Both the position numbers and the translations under genes were made by a program. From Allomuricauda sp. NBRC 101325 (GTDB taxonomy: Bacteria > Bacteroidota > Bacteroidia > Flavobacteriales > Flavobacteriaceae): a stretch of 64,000 nucleotides of DNA. Numbering within the stretch: position 1 is the stretch's first letter; every line of letters starts with the position of its first letter. Below the pieces are notes generated by a model. The model was not told where the DNA came from, made no database searches, and saw only the letters and a program-made list of their open reading frames with translations. Shown here in pieces: positions 1 through 7,922 of this stretch. The stretch covers positions 726,649-790,648 of the forward strand of contig NZ_BSQF01000001.1 in the NCBI RefSeq assembly GCF_030268205.1. Reading direction: 5' to 3'.

Positions 1-1
1 A

Positions 2-1084
2 TTCGGATTGAGTGGAAAAAGTGTGGTTCCTTTAATTTCTGGTAACGCCTGTGCCATACCAGCGATTATGGCCACACGTACCATTGAAAATTGGAAAGAA
101 AGACTCATTACCATTTTGGTAACGCCCTTCACAACCTGTTCGGCAAGATTGCCCGTTTACTTGATTTTGATTGCCCTTGTAATACCTGAAGGGAATTTTC
201 TTGGATTGAGCTATCAAGCTTTGACCCTGATGCTACTTTATCTAATTGGATTCGGAATGGCCTTGTTGTCCGCCATGGTGTTGAACAAGATTCTAAAAAT
301 AAAGAGCAGATCGGTATTTATGATCGAAATGCCCACCTATCGTTTGCCATTATTGAAAAATGTAGGGTACACCGTAATCGAAAAAACCAAGAGCTTTGTT
401 TTGGGTGCTGGTAAAATCATTTTGGCCATTTCCATTATATTATGGTTTTTGGGATCGAATGGTTATTCCGACGATTTTAACGATGCCGACCAAATCGTTA
501 CGGAACGTATCGAAAATGAAGGATTGAGCACCTACAGCAAAAACTACATCCAGAACAACATAGCCTCCTATCGTGAGGAAGCACAGGACAAAGGCATAGC
601 TCCCGCAGCCCTACAAGATTCTATACAGGTACTGACAGAAGAACTATCGGAAAGGGCCATCGCCCAGGAAATCGCCAGTTACAAATTGGAACACTCCTAT
701 ATTGGGCAAGCCGGAAAAGCTTTCGAACCTATCGTAAAACCATTGGGTTACGATTGGAAAATTGGAATAGCCGTTTTGACCTCCTTTGCAGCCCGTGAAG
801 TATTCGTTGGAACACTGGCCACTATTTATAGTGTAGGTAGTGATGAAGAAGAGACTATTAAAAATCGAATGGCCGCCGAATTGGATGAAAACGGTCAACC
901 CTTGTTCAACCTGGCATCTGGTATTTCGTTGATGTTGTTCTATGCCTTTGCCATGCAATGTATGAGTACCCTTGCGATTGTAAAACGTGAGACCAACTCC
1001 TGGAAATGGCCTATGATCCAATTGGGCTTTATGAGCGTTTTTGCGTATATTATAGCATTGATAGCCTACCAAATCCTAATATAA
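2..1084 (+). CDS. feoB: Ferrous iron transporter FeoB, C-terminal part (5' truncated by window)
   Basis: FeoB imports Fe2+ across the inner membrane. Only the membrane half is present; the N-terminal GTPase lies upstream of the window. The visible part opens with the conserved SGKSVVPLISG and CAIPAIMATR stretches, then TFTTCSARLP-like gate sequence (FTTCSARLPVY) and several hydrophobic helices. A hydrophilic loop at about 155-230 separates them from the last helices, which contain the AAREVFVGTLATIYSVG segment. The reading frame is open to the window edge, so the apparent TTG at 8 is not a start. The next gene, a small Cys-rich protein, follows after 7 nt, as is usual for feo loci. Identity is secure. 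Confidence 0.95.
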   Translation, partial: FGLSGKSVVPLISGNACAIPAIMATRTIENWKERLITILVTPFTTCSARLPVYLILIALVIPEGNFLGLSYQALTLMLLYLIGFGMALLSAMVLNKILKIKSRSVFMIEMPTYRLPLLKNVGYTVIEKTKSFVLGAGKIILAISIILWFLGSNGYSDDFNDADQIVTERIENEGLSTYSKNYIQNNIASYREEAQDKGIAPAALQDSIQVLTEELSERAIAQEIASYKLEHSYIGQAGKAFEPIVKPLGYDWKIGIAVLTSFAAREVFVGTLATIYSVGSDEEETIKNRMAAELDENGQPLFNLASGISLMLFYAFAMQCMSTLAIVKRETNSWKWPMIQLGFMSVFAYIIALIAYQILI

Positions 1085-1091
1085 TTCCATT

Positions 1092-1235
1092 ATGGTTCAA
1101 CAACTCTTGGCATACGGAACTTTATTGATCGCTGCAGGCTATTTGGTTTGGAAGTTCTTGCTCCCTAAATCCCTTTTCAGTAAAGGAAAAGGCAATTCCC
1201 ATTCCTGCGGAAGTGATAACTGCGGTTGTAGTTAA
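1092..1235 (+). CDS. FeoB-associated Cys-rich membrane protein
   Basis: A 47-residue protein that begins MVQQLLAYGTLL. It has one transmembrane helix (about 5-25), a short basic stretch, and a C-terminal Cys-rich tail CGSDNCGCS. This is the layout of the FeoB-associated Cys-rich family (a TM helix followed by clustered cysteines), and it sits 7 nt after feoB as expected. Its role is probably accessory to Fe2+ uptake at the inner membrane; binding of iron or another metal by the cysteines is inference. No typical terminator follows; a REP-like palindrome lies downstream. Confidence 0.8.
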   Translation: MVQQLLAYGTLLIAAGYLVWKFLLPKSLFSKGKGNSHSCGSDNCGCS

Positions 1236-1257
1236 AACAAGTAAATTAAAACTTTTT

Positions 1258-1279
1258 AGGTCGAGCGGAGTCGAGACCT
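1258..1279. repeat. REP-like palindrome, copy 1 (core GAGCGGAGTCGA)
   Basis: Short imperfect palindrome AGGTCGAGCGGAGTCGAGACCT in the feoB/sigma-factor intergenic gap. The core GAGCGNAGTCGA recurs twice at 3569-3580 and 3612-3623 with a different central base. Such elements are common between genes in Flavobacteria. It may act as a weak bidirectional terminator or mRNA stabiliser; that role is inferred. Confidence 0.6.
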
Positions 1280-1310
1280 CGATTTGGATTTAACAACCTC
1301 TCGCCTACCT

Positions 1311-1332
1311 GTCCGCCCGTAAGGCGGGCGCT
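1311..1332. repeat. GC-rich inverted repeat (CGCCC/GGGCG)
   Basis: CGCCC (1314-1318) pairs with GGGCG (1326-1330) around a 7-nt loop. It is markedly GC-rich in an AT-rich gap and lies 30 nt after the REP-like palindrome, so the two may form one composite structure. No T-tract follows on the plus strand, so it is not a classical terminator. Confidence 0.4.
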
Positions 1333-1467
1333 CGAGGTAACCATTTGCACCCTATTTTTCAGCAACTTACCTCTCCAACAAACAATTTTTGAATTTTTTC
1401 TCTCCCTTTCTGTAACCTTTCTTAATTTCCTGATTATATAAGTTAAACGCCAACTAAAAAGCAGCAT

Positions 1468-1992
1468 TTGGAAACGCTTTCAGATGAATTGATCATGCAA
1501 AAAGTGTCTGAGGGTAACTTGGACTTGCTCAAGGTACTTTTTGACCGACACCACAAACATGTGTATAATTTTCTATACAAAATGTCGGGCGATCATATGT
1601 TGGCAGAAGATCTTACACAGGATGTTTTTTACAAATTGATCAAGTATCGAAACTCATACAACAATGGGTCTTTCTTGTCGTGGATGTTCACAATAGCTAG
1701 GAACAGTCTTAACACCCATTTTACCAGAAACCATAAATCCCATGACGATATTGAGGTGTTGGCCTATAAAGTTGTCGAAGAAGAAAATGATGTGAATGAG
1801 AACAATGACCACCTTCAATATGCTTTGAGCCAACTTGATCCTGAGGACAGGGAGCTTGTAATCTTGAACCGCTTCAAGGAAATAAAGTACGATGAACTAG
1901 CGGAAATTTTTGGAAGCACCCCAGGAGCTGTAAAAACGAGAGTGTGTAGGATCTTAAAAAAATTGAAGAATATCTATTTAGAAAGTATATAG
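1468..1992 (+). CDS. ECF RNA polymerase sigma factor
   Basis: A 174-residue extracytoplasmic-function sigma-70 protein. Region 2 is about residues 20-85, with the FLYKMSGDHMLAEDLTQDVFYKL and FLSWMFTIARN segments. A short acidic linker (VEEENDVNENND) follows, then region 4 at about 110-170 with the helix-turn-helix YDELAEIFGSTPGAVKTRV. The start is TTG at 1468; an ATG at 1495 (residue 10) is the alternative and would trim only the non-conserved N-terminus. The anti-sigma gene starts 2 nt after the stop, so the pair is probably co-translated and the anti-sigma inhibits this protein. The likely regulon includes the two DUF4097 genes downstream; that is inference. Confidence 0.9.
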   Translation: METLSDELIMQKVSEGNLDLLKVLFDRHHKHVYNFLYKMSGDHMLAEDLTQDVFYKLIKYRNSYNNGSFLSWMFTIARNSLNTHFTRNHKSHDDIEVLAYKVVEEENDVNENNDHLQYALSQLDPEDRELVILNRFKEIKYDELAEIFGSTPGAVKTRVCRILKKLKNIYLESI

Positions 1993-1994
1993 CC

Positions 1995-2780
1995 ATGGAA
2001 AAGCAACACGTTTTTGACGAAATACCGGATTATCTGGATGGCAATTTGAACGATGCAGCCAAAACAGCATTTGAAAAGCACGTAGAGAACTGTAACGATT
2101 GCCAAAGTGAATTGGAAGAGATGAAGGCATTTTTAAATGTCTTGGATGAAGATGTAGCTCCTCCCTCAAATAGGCTAAAAGCTAATTTTGAAGCTGCACT
2201 TGAACAGGAAAAACAGCATCAAGGCAAGGTGGTTCAATTGGAATCGAAATCATCATCGAATTGGACAGGAAATGTATTGAAAATTGCAGCCAGTATTGCT
2301 TTATTGGTTGCCTCATTCCAAATGGGAAGCCTTTTTCAGCAAAGAAAAGCAGATGCCGACATTGCGCAACTCCAAGATGAGACCAATCAGATGAAACAGA
2401 CGGCCATGCTTTCGTTAATGGAAAACCAATCCGCGAGCAAACGCATTCAAGGGGTAAATTATATCGAAGAATTTGAGCAACCCGATGAAGCCATCATTCA
2501 GGCTCTGGCCAACCGATTGCTCAAAGATGAAAACGACAATGTTCGAATGACTGCCTTTGATGCATTGTCCAAATTCACTTCTTCCGAAACGGTTAAAAAC
2601 ACTTTTATTGATGCTTTGGGGAATGAGAAAAATCCAAGTATTCAGGTCGCCCTAATTCAAGCATTAGTGCAGATTCAAGAGAAAAAAGCAGCTGAACCCA
2701 TGAAGAAATTATTGGAAAAAGAAGACACCCAACCCTTTATCAAAGAACAGATCAAGGCAGTATTGCCCACCTTAACATAA
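1995..2780 (+). CDS. Zinc-finger-type anti-sigma factor with C-terminal HEAT-like repeats
   Basis: A 261-residue membrane-bound partner of the sigma factor. The N-terminus carries the H-x3-C-x2-C anti-sigma zinc finger (HVENCNDC, about 29-36). A single transmembrane helix is at about 91-110 (ALLVASFQMGSLF). The presumed periplasmic part has a coiled-coil-like stretch (QLQDETNQMKQ), then HEAT-like repeats from about 145 to the end (ALANRLLKDENDNVRMTAFDAL, ALIQALVQIQ). HEAT repeats are protein-binding, so this half may be the signal-sensing module. It follows the sigma gene by 2 nt and precedes the DUF4097 gene by 19 nt. Confidence 0.85.
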   Translation: MEKQHVFDEIPDYLDGNLNDAAKTAFEKHVENCNDCQSELEEMKAFLNVLDEDVAPPSNRLKANFEAALEQEKQHQGKVVQLESKSSSNWTGNVLKIAASIALLVASFQMGSLFQQRKADADIAQLQDETNQMKQTAMLSLMENQSASKRIQGVNYIEEFEQPDEAIIQALANRLLKDENDNVRMTAFDALSKFTSSETVKNTFIDALGNEKNPSIQVALIQALVQIQEKKAAEPMKKLLEKEDTQPFIKEQIKAVLPTLT

Positions 2781-2799
2781 ACATCAAAAAACGAAAATC

Positions 2800-3552
2800 A
2801 TGAGAAAATTCACATTCATTTTAATGGCCCTTCTTATGGGCGCAATTGCCCAAGCACAATCCGATTATACCAAATCTTTGGATGGAATTCAGTGGGTAAA
2901 AATCGAATCCAAAACAGACATTGTGGTAAAAACCCATAGTTCCAACCAATTGTTAATCAAATCTGGCCCCGAAGTACAAACCCCGGAACGCGCAAAGGGT
3001 CTAAAATTAGTTGGTGAGGGAGGAACGGACAATACCAATGTTGGGTTCTCAGTCGTACAAGACGGGAGCACTTTGATCATCCATAATTTAAGAAAGAATA
3101 AGGGAGGGGAAATTTATCTCCCGGCTTCAAAGAATGTTTCAGTGAAAAGCACTTGGAACGGTGACATAGAAATTGACGGGTTTTCTGGAGAAATAGAAGC
3201 CGATGCACAACTCAACGGAGGCGTAAAACTCTTGAATGTAAACGGGCCAGTAACTGCAAGCTCCTTGAACGGTGAAATAGAGGTTCAGTTTGGAAAAGTA
3301 ACCCAGAGTTCCCCCATTTCCCTCTACTCTACGAATGGCGCAGTTGATGTCAGTCTTCCATCAAATACTCCAGCAAACCTTGCCCTAAGTACCCTGAATG
3401 GAAATGTCTATACCGATTTTGACATTAAGGCCGATGAAAAAGACGGAATGAAATCGGTTTTGGGAAGAAACATAAAGGCTTCCATCAATGGAGGCGGGGT
3501 TAAAATCGCCATGAAATCCACCAACGGGAACATGTACCTAAGAAAAAAATAA
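2800..3552 (+). CDS. Secreted DUF4097-type beta-strand repeat protein (first copy)
   Basis: A 250-residue protein with a signal peptide (MRKFTFILMALLMGAIAQAQ, cleavage after AQA). The mature part is a repetitive right-handed beta structure, with the recurrent turn LNGEI/TLNGNV/INGGG typical of DUF4097 adhesin-like proteins in Bacteroidota. Function is unknown; these proteins are thought to be periplasmic or surface exposed. It is the third gene of the sigma/anti-sigma operon, so it is a probable regulon member. REP-like palindromes separate it from the second copy. Confidence 0.75.
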   Translation: MRKFTFILMALLMGAIAQAQSDYTKSLDGIQWVKIESKTDIVVKTHSSNQLLIKSGPEVQTPERAKGLKLVGEGGTDNTNVGFSVVQDGSTLIIHNLRKNKGGEIYLPASKNVSVKSTWNGDIEIDGFSGEIEADAQLNGGVKLLNVNGPVTASSLNGEIEVQFGKVTQSSPISLYSTNGAVDVSLPSNTPANLALSTLNGNVYTDFDIKADEKDGMKSVLGRNIKASINGGGVKIAMKSTNGNMYLRKK

Positions 3553-3560
3553 ACTGAAGT

Positions 3561-3638
3561 GTCACATCGAGCGCAGTCGAGATGTTTTCATCTTACGACC
3601 TAGCTAGTCTTGAGCGAAGTCGAAAGGCTCAAGATGAC
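3561..3638. repeat. Pair of REP-like palindromes (copies 2 and 3)
   Basis: The first element, ACATCGAGCGCAGTCGAGATGT, is at 3564-3585. The second has arms TCTTGAGC (3608-3615) and GCTCAAGA (3627-3634) around an 11-nt loop. Both contain the GAGCGNAGTCGA core (3569-3580 with C, 3612-3623 with A), which is shared with 1264-1275 (G). They lie between the two DUF4097 genes and could separate or stabilise parts of the operon mRNA. Confidence 0.65.
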
Positions 3639-3679
3639 AAAAACATCAATCAAATATTAAAATCAAAAAACGAACAGTC

Positions 3680-4393
3680 ATGAAAAAAATCATCCTTACC
3701 GCCATTTTGGGATTGGCGACCCTATCCCTAAGCGCACAAAAAATCATTGAAAAAAACTTTAACTATTCTGGGCAGTCCATCGACTTGAATGTGAAATTTG
3801 CCAAGAACATTGAAGTGAAAACTTGGGATAAATCCACAGTTTATTTTAAGGCCGATATTGAAACCAAAAACGGGAAATTCATCGATCTTTATGACCTTGA
3901 CATTAAAGAGAGTTCATCGGTTATAAACATCTCTGAGGATGCCATTCCAGTTTTTAAGGCTTTTCAAGATGAATGGGATAAAAACCATCCCAATTCAAAG
4001 AATCGTGGCTTTATGGAAGATGACACCTACGAGTTCAACTATGTGCTCTATGTGCCAAAAGGAGCATCTTTTAAAGTGAGCAGCATAAATGGCGATCTTA
4101 CTTCTGAAATTATTGAAGGGGATTTTACAGCAGAATTGATCAATGGGGATATTGATATTGCCAAATACAATGGCGATATGGACCTACAGACCATTAACGG
4201 GGAAATTGATCTGGTAATGAAAAATTCCAGCTTGGTGGCTGAAACCTTGAACGGAAACATTTATGCCGATGAGAACATGAAGCTCACTGTAGCCGACCGA
4301 TATGTGGGTCAAAAAGTAACTGGAAGCTTTGACAGTGCAGCCCATAGATTGAAACTGAACACCATCAACGGAAATCTGTACCTACGGCTTTAA
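3680..4393 (+). CDS. Secreted DUF4097-type beta-strand repeat protein (second copy)
   Basis: A 237-residue protein with a signal peptide (MKKIILTAILGLATLSLSAQ). The C-terminal half has the same INGDL/LINGDI/TINGEI/TLNGNI beta-turn repeats as the preceding gene, and both end with a nearly identical N-x-Y-L-R tail (NMYLRKK versus NLYLRL). The two are probably paralogues from tandem duplication, now separated by REP-like elements. Molecular function is unknown. The stop codon overlaps the stop of the convergent DUF423 gene by 4 nt. Confidence 0.75.
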   Translation: MKKIILTAILGLATLSLSAQKIIEKNFNYSGQSIDLNVKFAKNIEVKTWDKSTVYFKADIETKNGKFIDLYDLDIKESSSVINISEDAIPVFKAFQDEWDKNHPNSKNRGFMEDDTYEFNYVLYVPKGASFKVSSINGDLTSEIIEGDFTAELINGDIDIAKYNGDMDLQTINGEIDLVMKNSSLVAETLNGNIYADENMKLTVADRYVGQKVTGSFDSAAHRLKLNTINGNLYLRL

Positions 4394-4782
4394 ATCAAAT
4401 TGGAAATAAAGGAATAGAGCAATAAGCTCCAACCTACGACCAAAAGTAGGCCACCAAGCGGGGTCACTGGTCCTAAAAATCGGGGTTTGTTTCCCTTTGC
4501 AGCACCCAAACAAAGGGCATATATACTGAAGGAAAACAATAGCGTTCCAAAAATAAAGCAGTTTACTATGGCTGAATCCAATGGTTTATCAAAACTCAGA
4601 TTAAAACCAAGGACCAAAAGTACAATCGCGTGATACATTTGATATTTGACCCCTGTCTCGAAACTTTGTAGCAATTCGGGGGTCAATTTCTTTTTAAGGG
4701 CATGGGCGCCAAAAGCACCAAATACCACCGATAAAAGTCCGTATAAAGCCCCCATAAATTGAGCCATAAATATTGTTTGCAT
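4390..4782 (-). CDS. DUF423 family small membrane protein (YgdD-like)
   Basis: A 130-residue protein with four hydrophobic segments. It has the family hallmark GAFGAHALKKKLTPELLQSFETGVKYQMYHAIVLL, recognised here by GAFGAHAL and YQMYHA. It sits in the inner membrane and its biochemical role is not established. It is the last gene of a minus-strand group with DUF2141 (14-nt gap) and a 147-residue membrane protein. A second Met at residue 6 (MAQFMG) could be the true start. Confidence 0.85.
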   Translation of the reverse strand: MQTIFMAQFMGALYGLLSVVFGAFGAHALKKKLTPELLQSFETGVKYQMYHAIVLLVLGFNLSFDKPLDSAIVNCFIFGTLLFSFSIYALCLGAAKGNKPRFLGPVTPLGGLLLVVGWSLLLYSFISNLI

Positions 4783-4796
4783 AGGGATGGTTCAGA

Positions 4797-5207
4797 TTAA
4801 AAATCAATGTGAATTTCGTAGTCCGAATTTACGGTAAATGCACATTCCTTGTATTTGGGAGGGCCAAAAGTCTTCATTTTGGCATTACTGAATGCTACTT
4901 TCTCCTTGGGAATGCCCAACCAATTGGTGTCCAATTTACCATTGTTATTTTCATCGTGAAAAATAGCCAGAGCGTACTCGCCAGTAGGTAAATCTTTAAT
5001 GGTAAGGTCAACGCTTCCTTTACGTGCCGACACTCCGTGGTTCTTTAGCACTTTATCAAAAGACAAAAATCCATCCTTAGAATTGTAAACCGCCACATTT
5101 ACCTTTCCCTCGGCGGATGATACATTTCCAACTTTAACGGTCAGTGTATGCTGTGCAAAAACAGTGGTTGAAAAAACCATCAAACAGATAACTAGTAATC
5201 CTTTCAT
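4797..5207 (-). CDS. DUF2141 family secreted protein
   Basis: A 136-residue protein with a signal peptide (MKGLLVICLMVFSTTVFAQ). The motifs GKVNVAVYNSKDGF, GEYALAIFHDENNNGKLDTNWLGIPKE and FGPPKYKECAF define DUF2141, a beta-sandwich periplasmic family of unknown function. I chose the ATG at 5207 because it directly precedes the signal peptide; a longer open frame upstream runs through the neighbouring gene. This start lies 1 nt after the upstream gene's stop (TAG-C-ATG), which suggests translational coupling. Confidence 0.85.
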   Translation of the reverse strand: MKGLLVICLMVFSTTVFAQHTLTVKVGNVSSAEGKVNVAVYNSKDGFLSFDKVLKNHGVSARKGSVDLTIKDLPTGEYALAIFHDENNNGKLDTNWLGIPKEKVAFSNAKMKTFGPPKYKECAFTVNSDYEIHIDF

Positions 5208-5208
5208 G

Positions 5209-5652
5209 CTATTGGTCAACTTTGGCCTGCTCTGCACGCTGGAGCAAATCCGCCTGCAAAACTGAAAATAATTCTTGGGTCTGAATGCTATCTTGAAGGT
5301 TGATGTACAATTGTAATGAATCGTGGTGTACCAATTTGATTTTGTGTTGGTATAAGTCGTCCACAAAAACATATATTTTGGATTGGGTTACGGAATCAAG
5401 AAAAACTCCTTTTTCTTTTTCCATCCAAGAGAAACCACTGGAACGTTCCATTTCGGGTAATTTTTCTACCAAAAGCACGCTATCCAATTCGGATAAAGGG
5501 ATTTTTTGAAAATAAAAACCTGAAAACACCTTGAAGTTTCCATCTTCAATTTTGTGCCAGTTTTTATAGTGTTCCACAAAGGCAAAAAAACAAACGATAA
5601 CGGTGAGAACAATCAAAATGTTCCACAAAACATGTCTTCTTTTAATTCCCAT
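5209..5652 (-). CDS. Unknown single-pass membrane protein
   Basis: A 147-residue protein I do not recognise. It has a basic N-terminus (MGIKRRH), one transmembrane helix (about 9-27), and then a soluble, probably periplasmic domain with alternating charged and hydrophobic residues. The C-terminus looks helical (QTQELFSVLQADLLQRAEQ). It is the first gene of the minus-strand group with DUF2141 and DUF423; the 1-nt gap to DUF2141 implies joint translation. Confidence 0.65.
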   Translation of the reverse strand: MGIKRRHVLWNILIVLTVIVCFFAFVEHYKNWHKIEDGNFKVFSGFYFQKIPLSELDSVLLVEKLPEMERSSGFSWMEKEKGVFLDSVTQSKIYVFVDDLYQHKIKLVHHDSLQLYINLQDSIQTQELFSVLQADLLQRAEQAKVDQ

Positions 5653-5778
5653 AGTAATTCTCGAATATCCTAATGCACATTAAAAATTCCAATGGCAAAG
5701 GAAGGTAATTAATACAACAACCCCATATTCCATATAATATTGTGTTCGAAGTTGTTATCTTTAAACAAACCACTGACC

Positions 5779-6498
5779 ATGCCAACCTTATTCCGAAAAA
5801 TCAGAAAAGTACTGCTTTCGCAAAACCGCTTAACTAAATACCTGTTGTATGCCATTGGCGAAATTGTGCTGGTTGTTATTGGGATACTTTTGGCACTTCA
5901 AATAAATACATGGAACCAAGAAAAAAACAATAAAAAAGAAGAACAGTTTTATTTAAGGAAATTACAAACAAACTTGGTTCAGGACACCGTTCATTTAAGT
6001 ACTAGAACCCGACAATTGAGTTACACCTTGGACAGCCTCAATAGCTTAGAGGCCCAACTTCGGGACGAAAACCTAAAAGAATTCAAAAATGAGAACATGT
6101 TCTATGGCCTCATTACCCTGTTTAGGATACAACCTCAAACCTCCACGTTCGACAATTTGATTTCAACAGGTAAGTTGGAATTGATTTCAAATCAATCCAT
6201 TGTGGATTCTTTGTTCAATTATTACAACGACATAAACAATTATACCAATCAGCAATTGGCTGCGGACGAAACCTATACGCGAGAAAGCATTGGTCCTAAA
6301 TTATTGGAAATTGAAGGTGGGATGTTTAATGGTTTAAAAAGTAGTTTAAGCAAAAAGGATGTGATTTTTGTATTGAATGCTATAGAATTAAGAAAATTGT
6401 TAATTAATGGTATTTACCAAAGTTACCTAACTACACTGAACAGAAACAGAAACATTTATGAAATGATCGAATTTGAGTTAACGTCTGGTTTTGATTAA
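5779..6498 (+). CDS. DUF6090 family membrane protein
   Basis: A 239-residue protein starting MPTLFRKIRKVLLSQNR, followed by a single strong transmembrane helix (LLYAIGEIVLVVIGILLALQIN, about 23-44) and a long helical soluble domain. The start and the helix-NTWNQEK junction match DUF6090, a family very common in Flavobacteriaceae and of unknown function. The frame stays open back to a TTG at 5740, but the ATG at 5779 gives the family's usual N-terminus, and a -7-like TATCTTTA lies at 5756-5763 inside that extension, so I use 5779. Confidence 0.8.
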   Translation: MPTLFRKIRKVLLSQNRLTKYLLYAIGEIVLVVIGILLALQINTWNQEKNNKKEEQFYLRKLQTNLVQDTVHLSTRTRQLSYTLDSLNSLEAQLRDENLKEFKNENMFYGLITLFRIQPQTSTFDNLISTGKLELISNQSIVDSLFNYYNDINNYTNQQLAADETYTRESIGPKLLEIEGGMFNGLKSSLSKKDVIFVLNAIELRKLLINGIYQSYLTTLNRNRNIYEMIEFELTSGFD

Positions 6499-6546
6499 GT
6501 TTTTAAAATTGTGAATTTAGGCTGACCTTTGTAAAAACCTTCAACA

Positions 6547-7302
6547 ATGGATTTCACGAACAAATATGTACTCGTAACAGGTGCATCCCGAGGCATTGGA
6601 AAAGCAACTGCGATGGCTTTTGCCAAAAAAGGGGCAAAAGTGGGCATCAACTACCGAAGCAATGATGAAGTTGCCCAACAGACCTTGGCAGAATTACCTG
6701 GGGAAGGGCATCAACTTTTTAAAAGGGACATTTCCCAAAAGTCAGAAACAGAGGCCTTGATCAATGATTTTGTGTCTGAGTTTGGTCGTTTGGATGTGTT
6801 GGTGAACAATGCAGGGATTTCCATTTTTCATGAAATAGATCAAGTTGATTTTGACCATTGGACTAACGCTTGGGAAAAAACCTTTGAAACCAACCTATTT
6901 GCCGTAGCCAATTTATGCTACTGGGGCGCTAAAGCTATGATGAAAACGGGTGGTGGACATATAGTTAGTGTATCCTCTCGAGGTGCTTTCCGAGGTGAGC
7001 CTACAAAACCTGCTTATGGCGCCAGCAAAGCTGCATTGAATTCCATGAGTCAATCCTTGGCCAAAAAATTGGCACCACACAATATTTATGTTGGGGTAGT
7101 TGCCCCAGGATTTACCGAAACCGAAATGGCAAAAGTTACCCTTACTCCTGCCGAACGGGAAAATTTACTTCGTGAATCCCCTTTTAAACGAATGGCACAA
7201 CCTGAAGAAGTCGCCCATGCTATTTTGTTCCTGGCATCGGCTGAAGCGGCCTATTCCTCAGGCACCATAATTGATGTTAATGGAGCATCTTATTTAAGAT
7301 AA
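6547..7302 (+). CDS. SDR family NAD(P)-dependent oxidoreductase
   Basis: A 251-residue classical short-chain dehydrogenase/reductase. The nucleotide-binding motif TGASRGIG is at 11-18 and NNAG at 87-90. The catalytic triad is S143/Y157/K161 (SVSS and YGASK), and the C-terminal PGFTETEM and NGASYLR are in the expected places. It resembles 3-oxoacyl-ACP reductase (FabG-like), but the substrate cannot be read from sequence. Cytosolic. A gene of unknown function follows after 5 nt. Confidence 0.9.
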   Translation: MDFTNKYVLVTGASRGIGKATAMAFAKKGAKVGINYRSNDEVAQQTLAELPGEGHQLFKRDISQKSETEALINDFVSEFGRLDVLVNNAGISIFHEIDQVDFDHWTNAWEKTFETNLFAVANLCYWGAKAMMKTGGGHIVSVSSRGAFRGEPTKPAYGASKAALNSMSQSLAKKLAPHNIYVGVVAPGFTETEMAKVTLTPAERENLLRESPFKRMAQPEEVAHAILFLASAEAAYSSGTIIDVNGASYLR

Positions 7303-7307
7303 AAATT

Positions 7308-7784
7308 ATGAAGGCTGCTACCGTTGCACAACTCAAAAAAGAACTCCAATTCAAATCACAGGAGGAAGTGCTGCAGCTTTGTTTGCGCTTGGCACGCTTC
7401 AAAATAGAAAATAAGGAACTGCTTACCTACCTTCTTTTTGAATCCGAAAGTGAAGACAGCTATATTGAAACCGTTAAGGAAGAGATGGACGAAATGTTTG
7501 CCGAAATCAACGTCAATAGCTATTTCTACATTAAAAAGAGTGTTCGCAAAATCCTGCGCACCATTAAAAAGTACATTCGTTATTCGGGAAACAAAGCCAC
7601 AGAGGTAGAACTGTTGCTTTACTTCTGTGAAAAGCTTAAAAAACTCCGTCCCTCGATCAACCGAAACATTACCCTAAAAAATTTGTACAACAGGCAATTG
7701 GAATACATTGGCAAGAAAATCCCATTGCTCCATGAAGACCTCCAACACGATTACGGAGTGATTCTGGAAGAACTTACCCTTTGA
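7308..7784 (+). CDS. Unknown helical protein
   Basis: A 158-residue protein without a signal peptide or membrane helix, and no family I recognise. It is rich in Lys, Glu and Leu and looks all-helical (for example ATVAQLKKELQFKSQEEVL and SVRKILRTIKKYIRYSGN). The start lies 5 nt after the SDR stop, so it is co-transcribed with it. It is probably a conserved hypothetical cytosolic protein. Confidence 0.6.
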   Translation: MKAATVAQLKKELQFKSQEEVLQLCLRLARFKIENKELLTYLLFESESEDSYIETVKEEMDEMFAEINVNSYFYIKKSVRKILRTIKKYIRYSGNKATEVELLLYFCEKLKKLRPSINRNITLKNLYNRQLEYIGKKIPLLHEDLQHDYGVILEELTL

Positions 7785-7922
7785 ATTTTTCTCAACAAAC
7801 CGCAACCTATTCTTTAGAACGGTTCAAAATATGCAAGGGTTTGGGTTTTTAGATTAATATTTTTCATCAATATTGAGTAAATTAGGGGATTATTCTAACT
7901 TAACTCAACCAACCTTGACATC

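Noticed and set aside
1246-1467. 73-codon minus-strand frame between feoB and the sigma factor
   Set aside because: Runs through the REP-like palindrome and GC-rich dyad; translation is basic and repeat-derived.
6509-6531. Promoter TTG...GACCTTTG before the SDR gene
   Set aside because: Spacer of 12 nt is too short and the -7 element lacks the initial TA.
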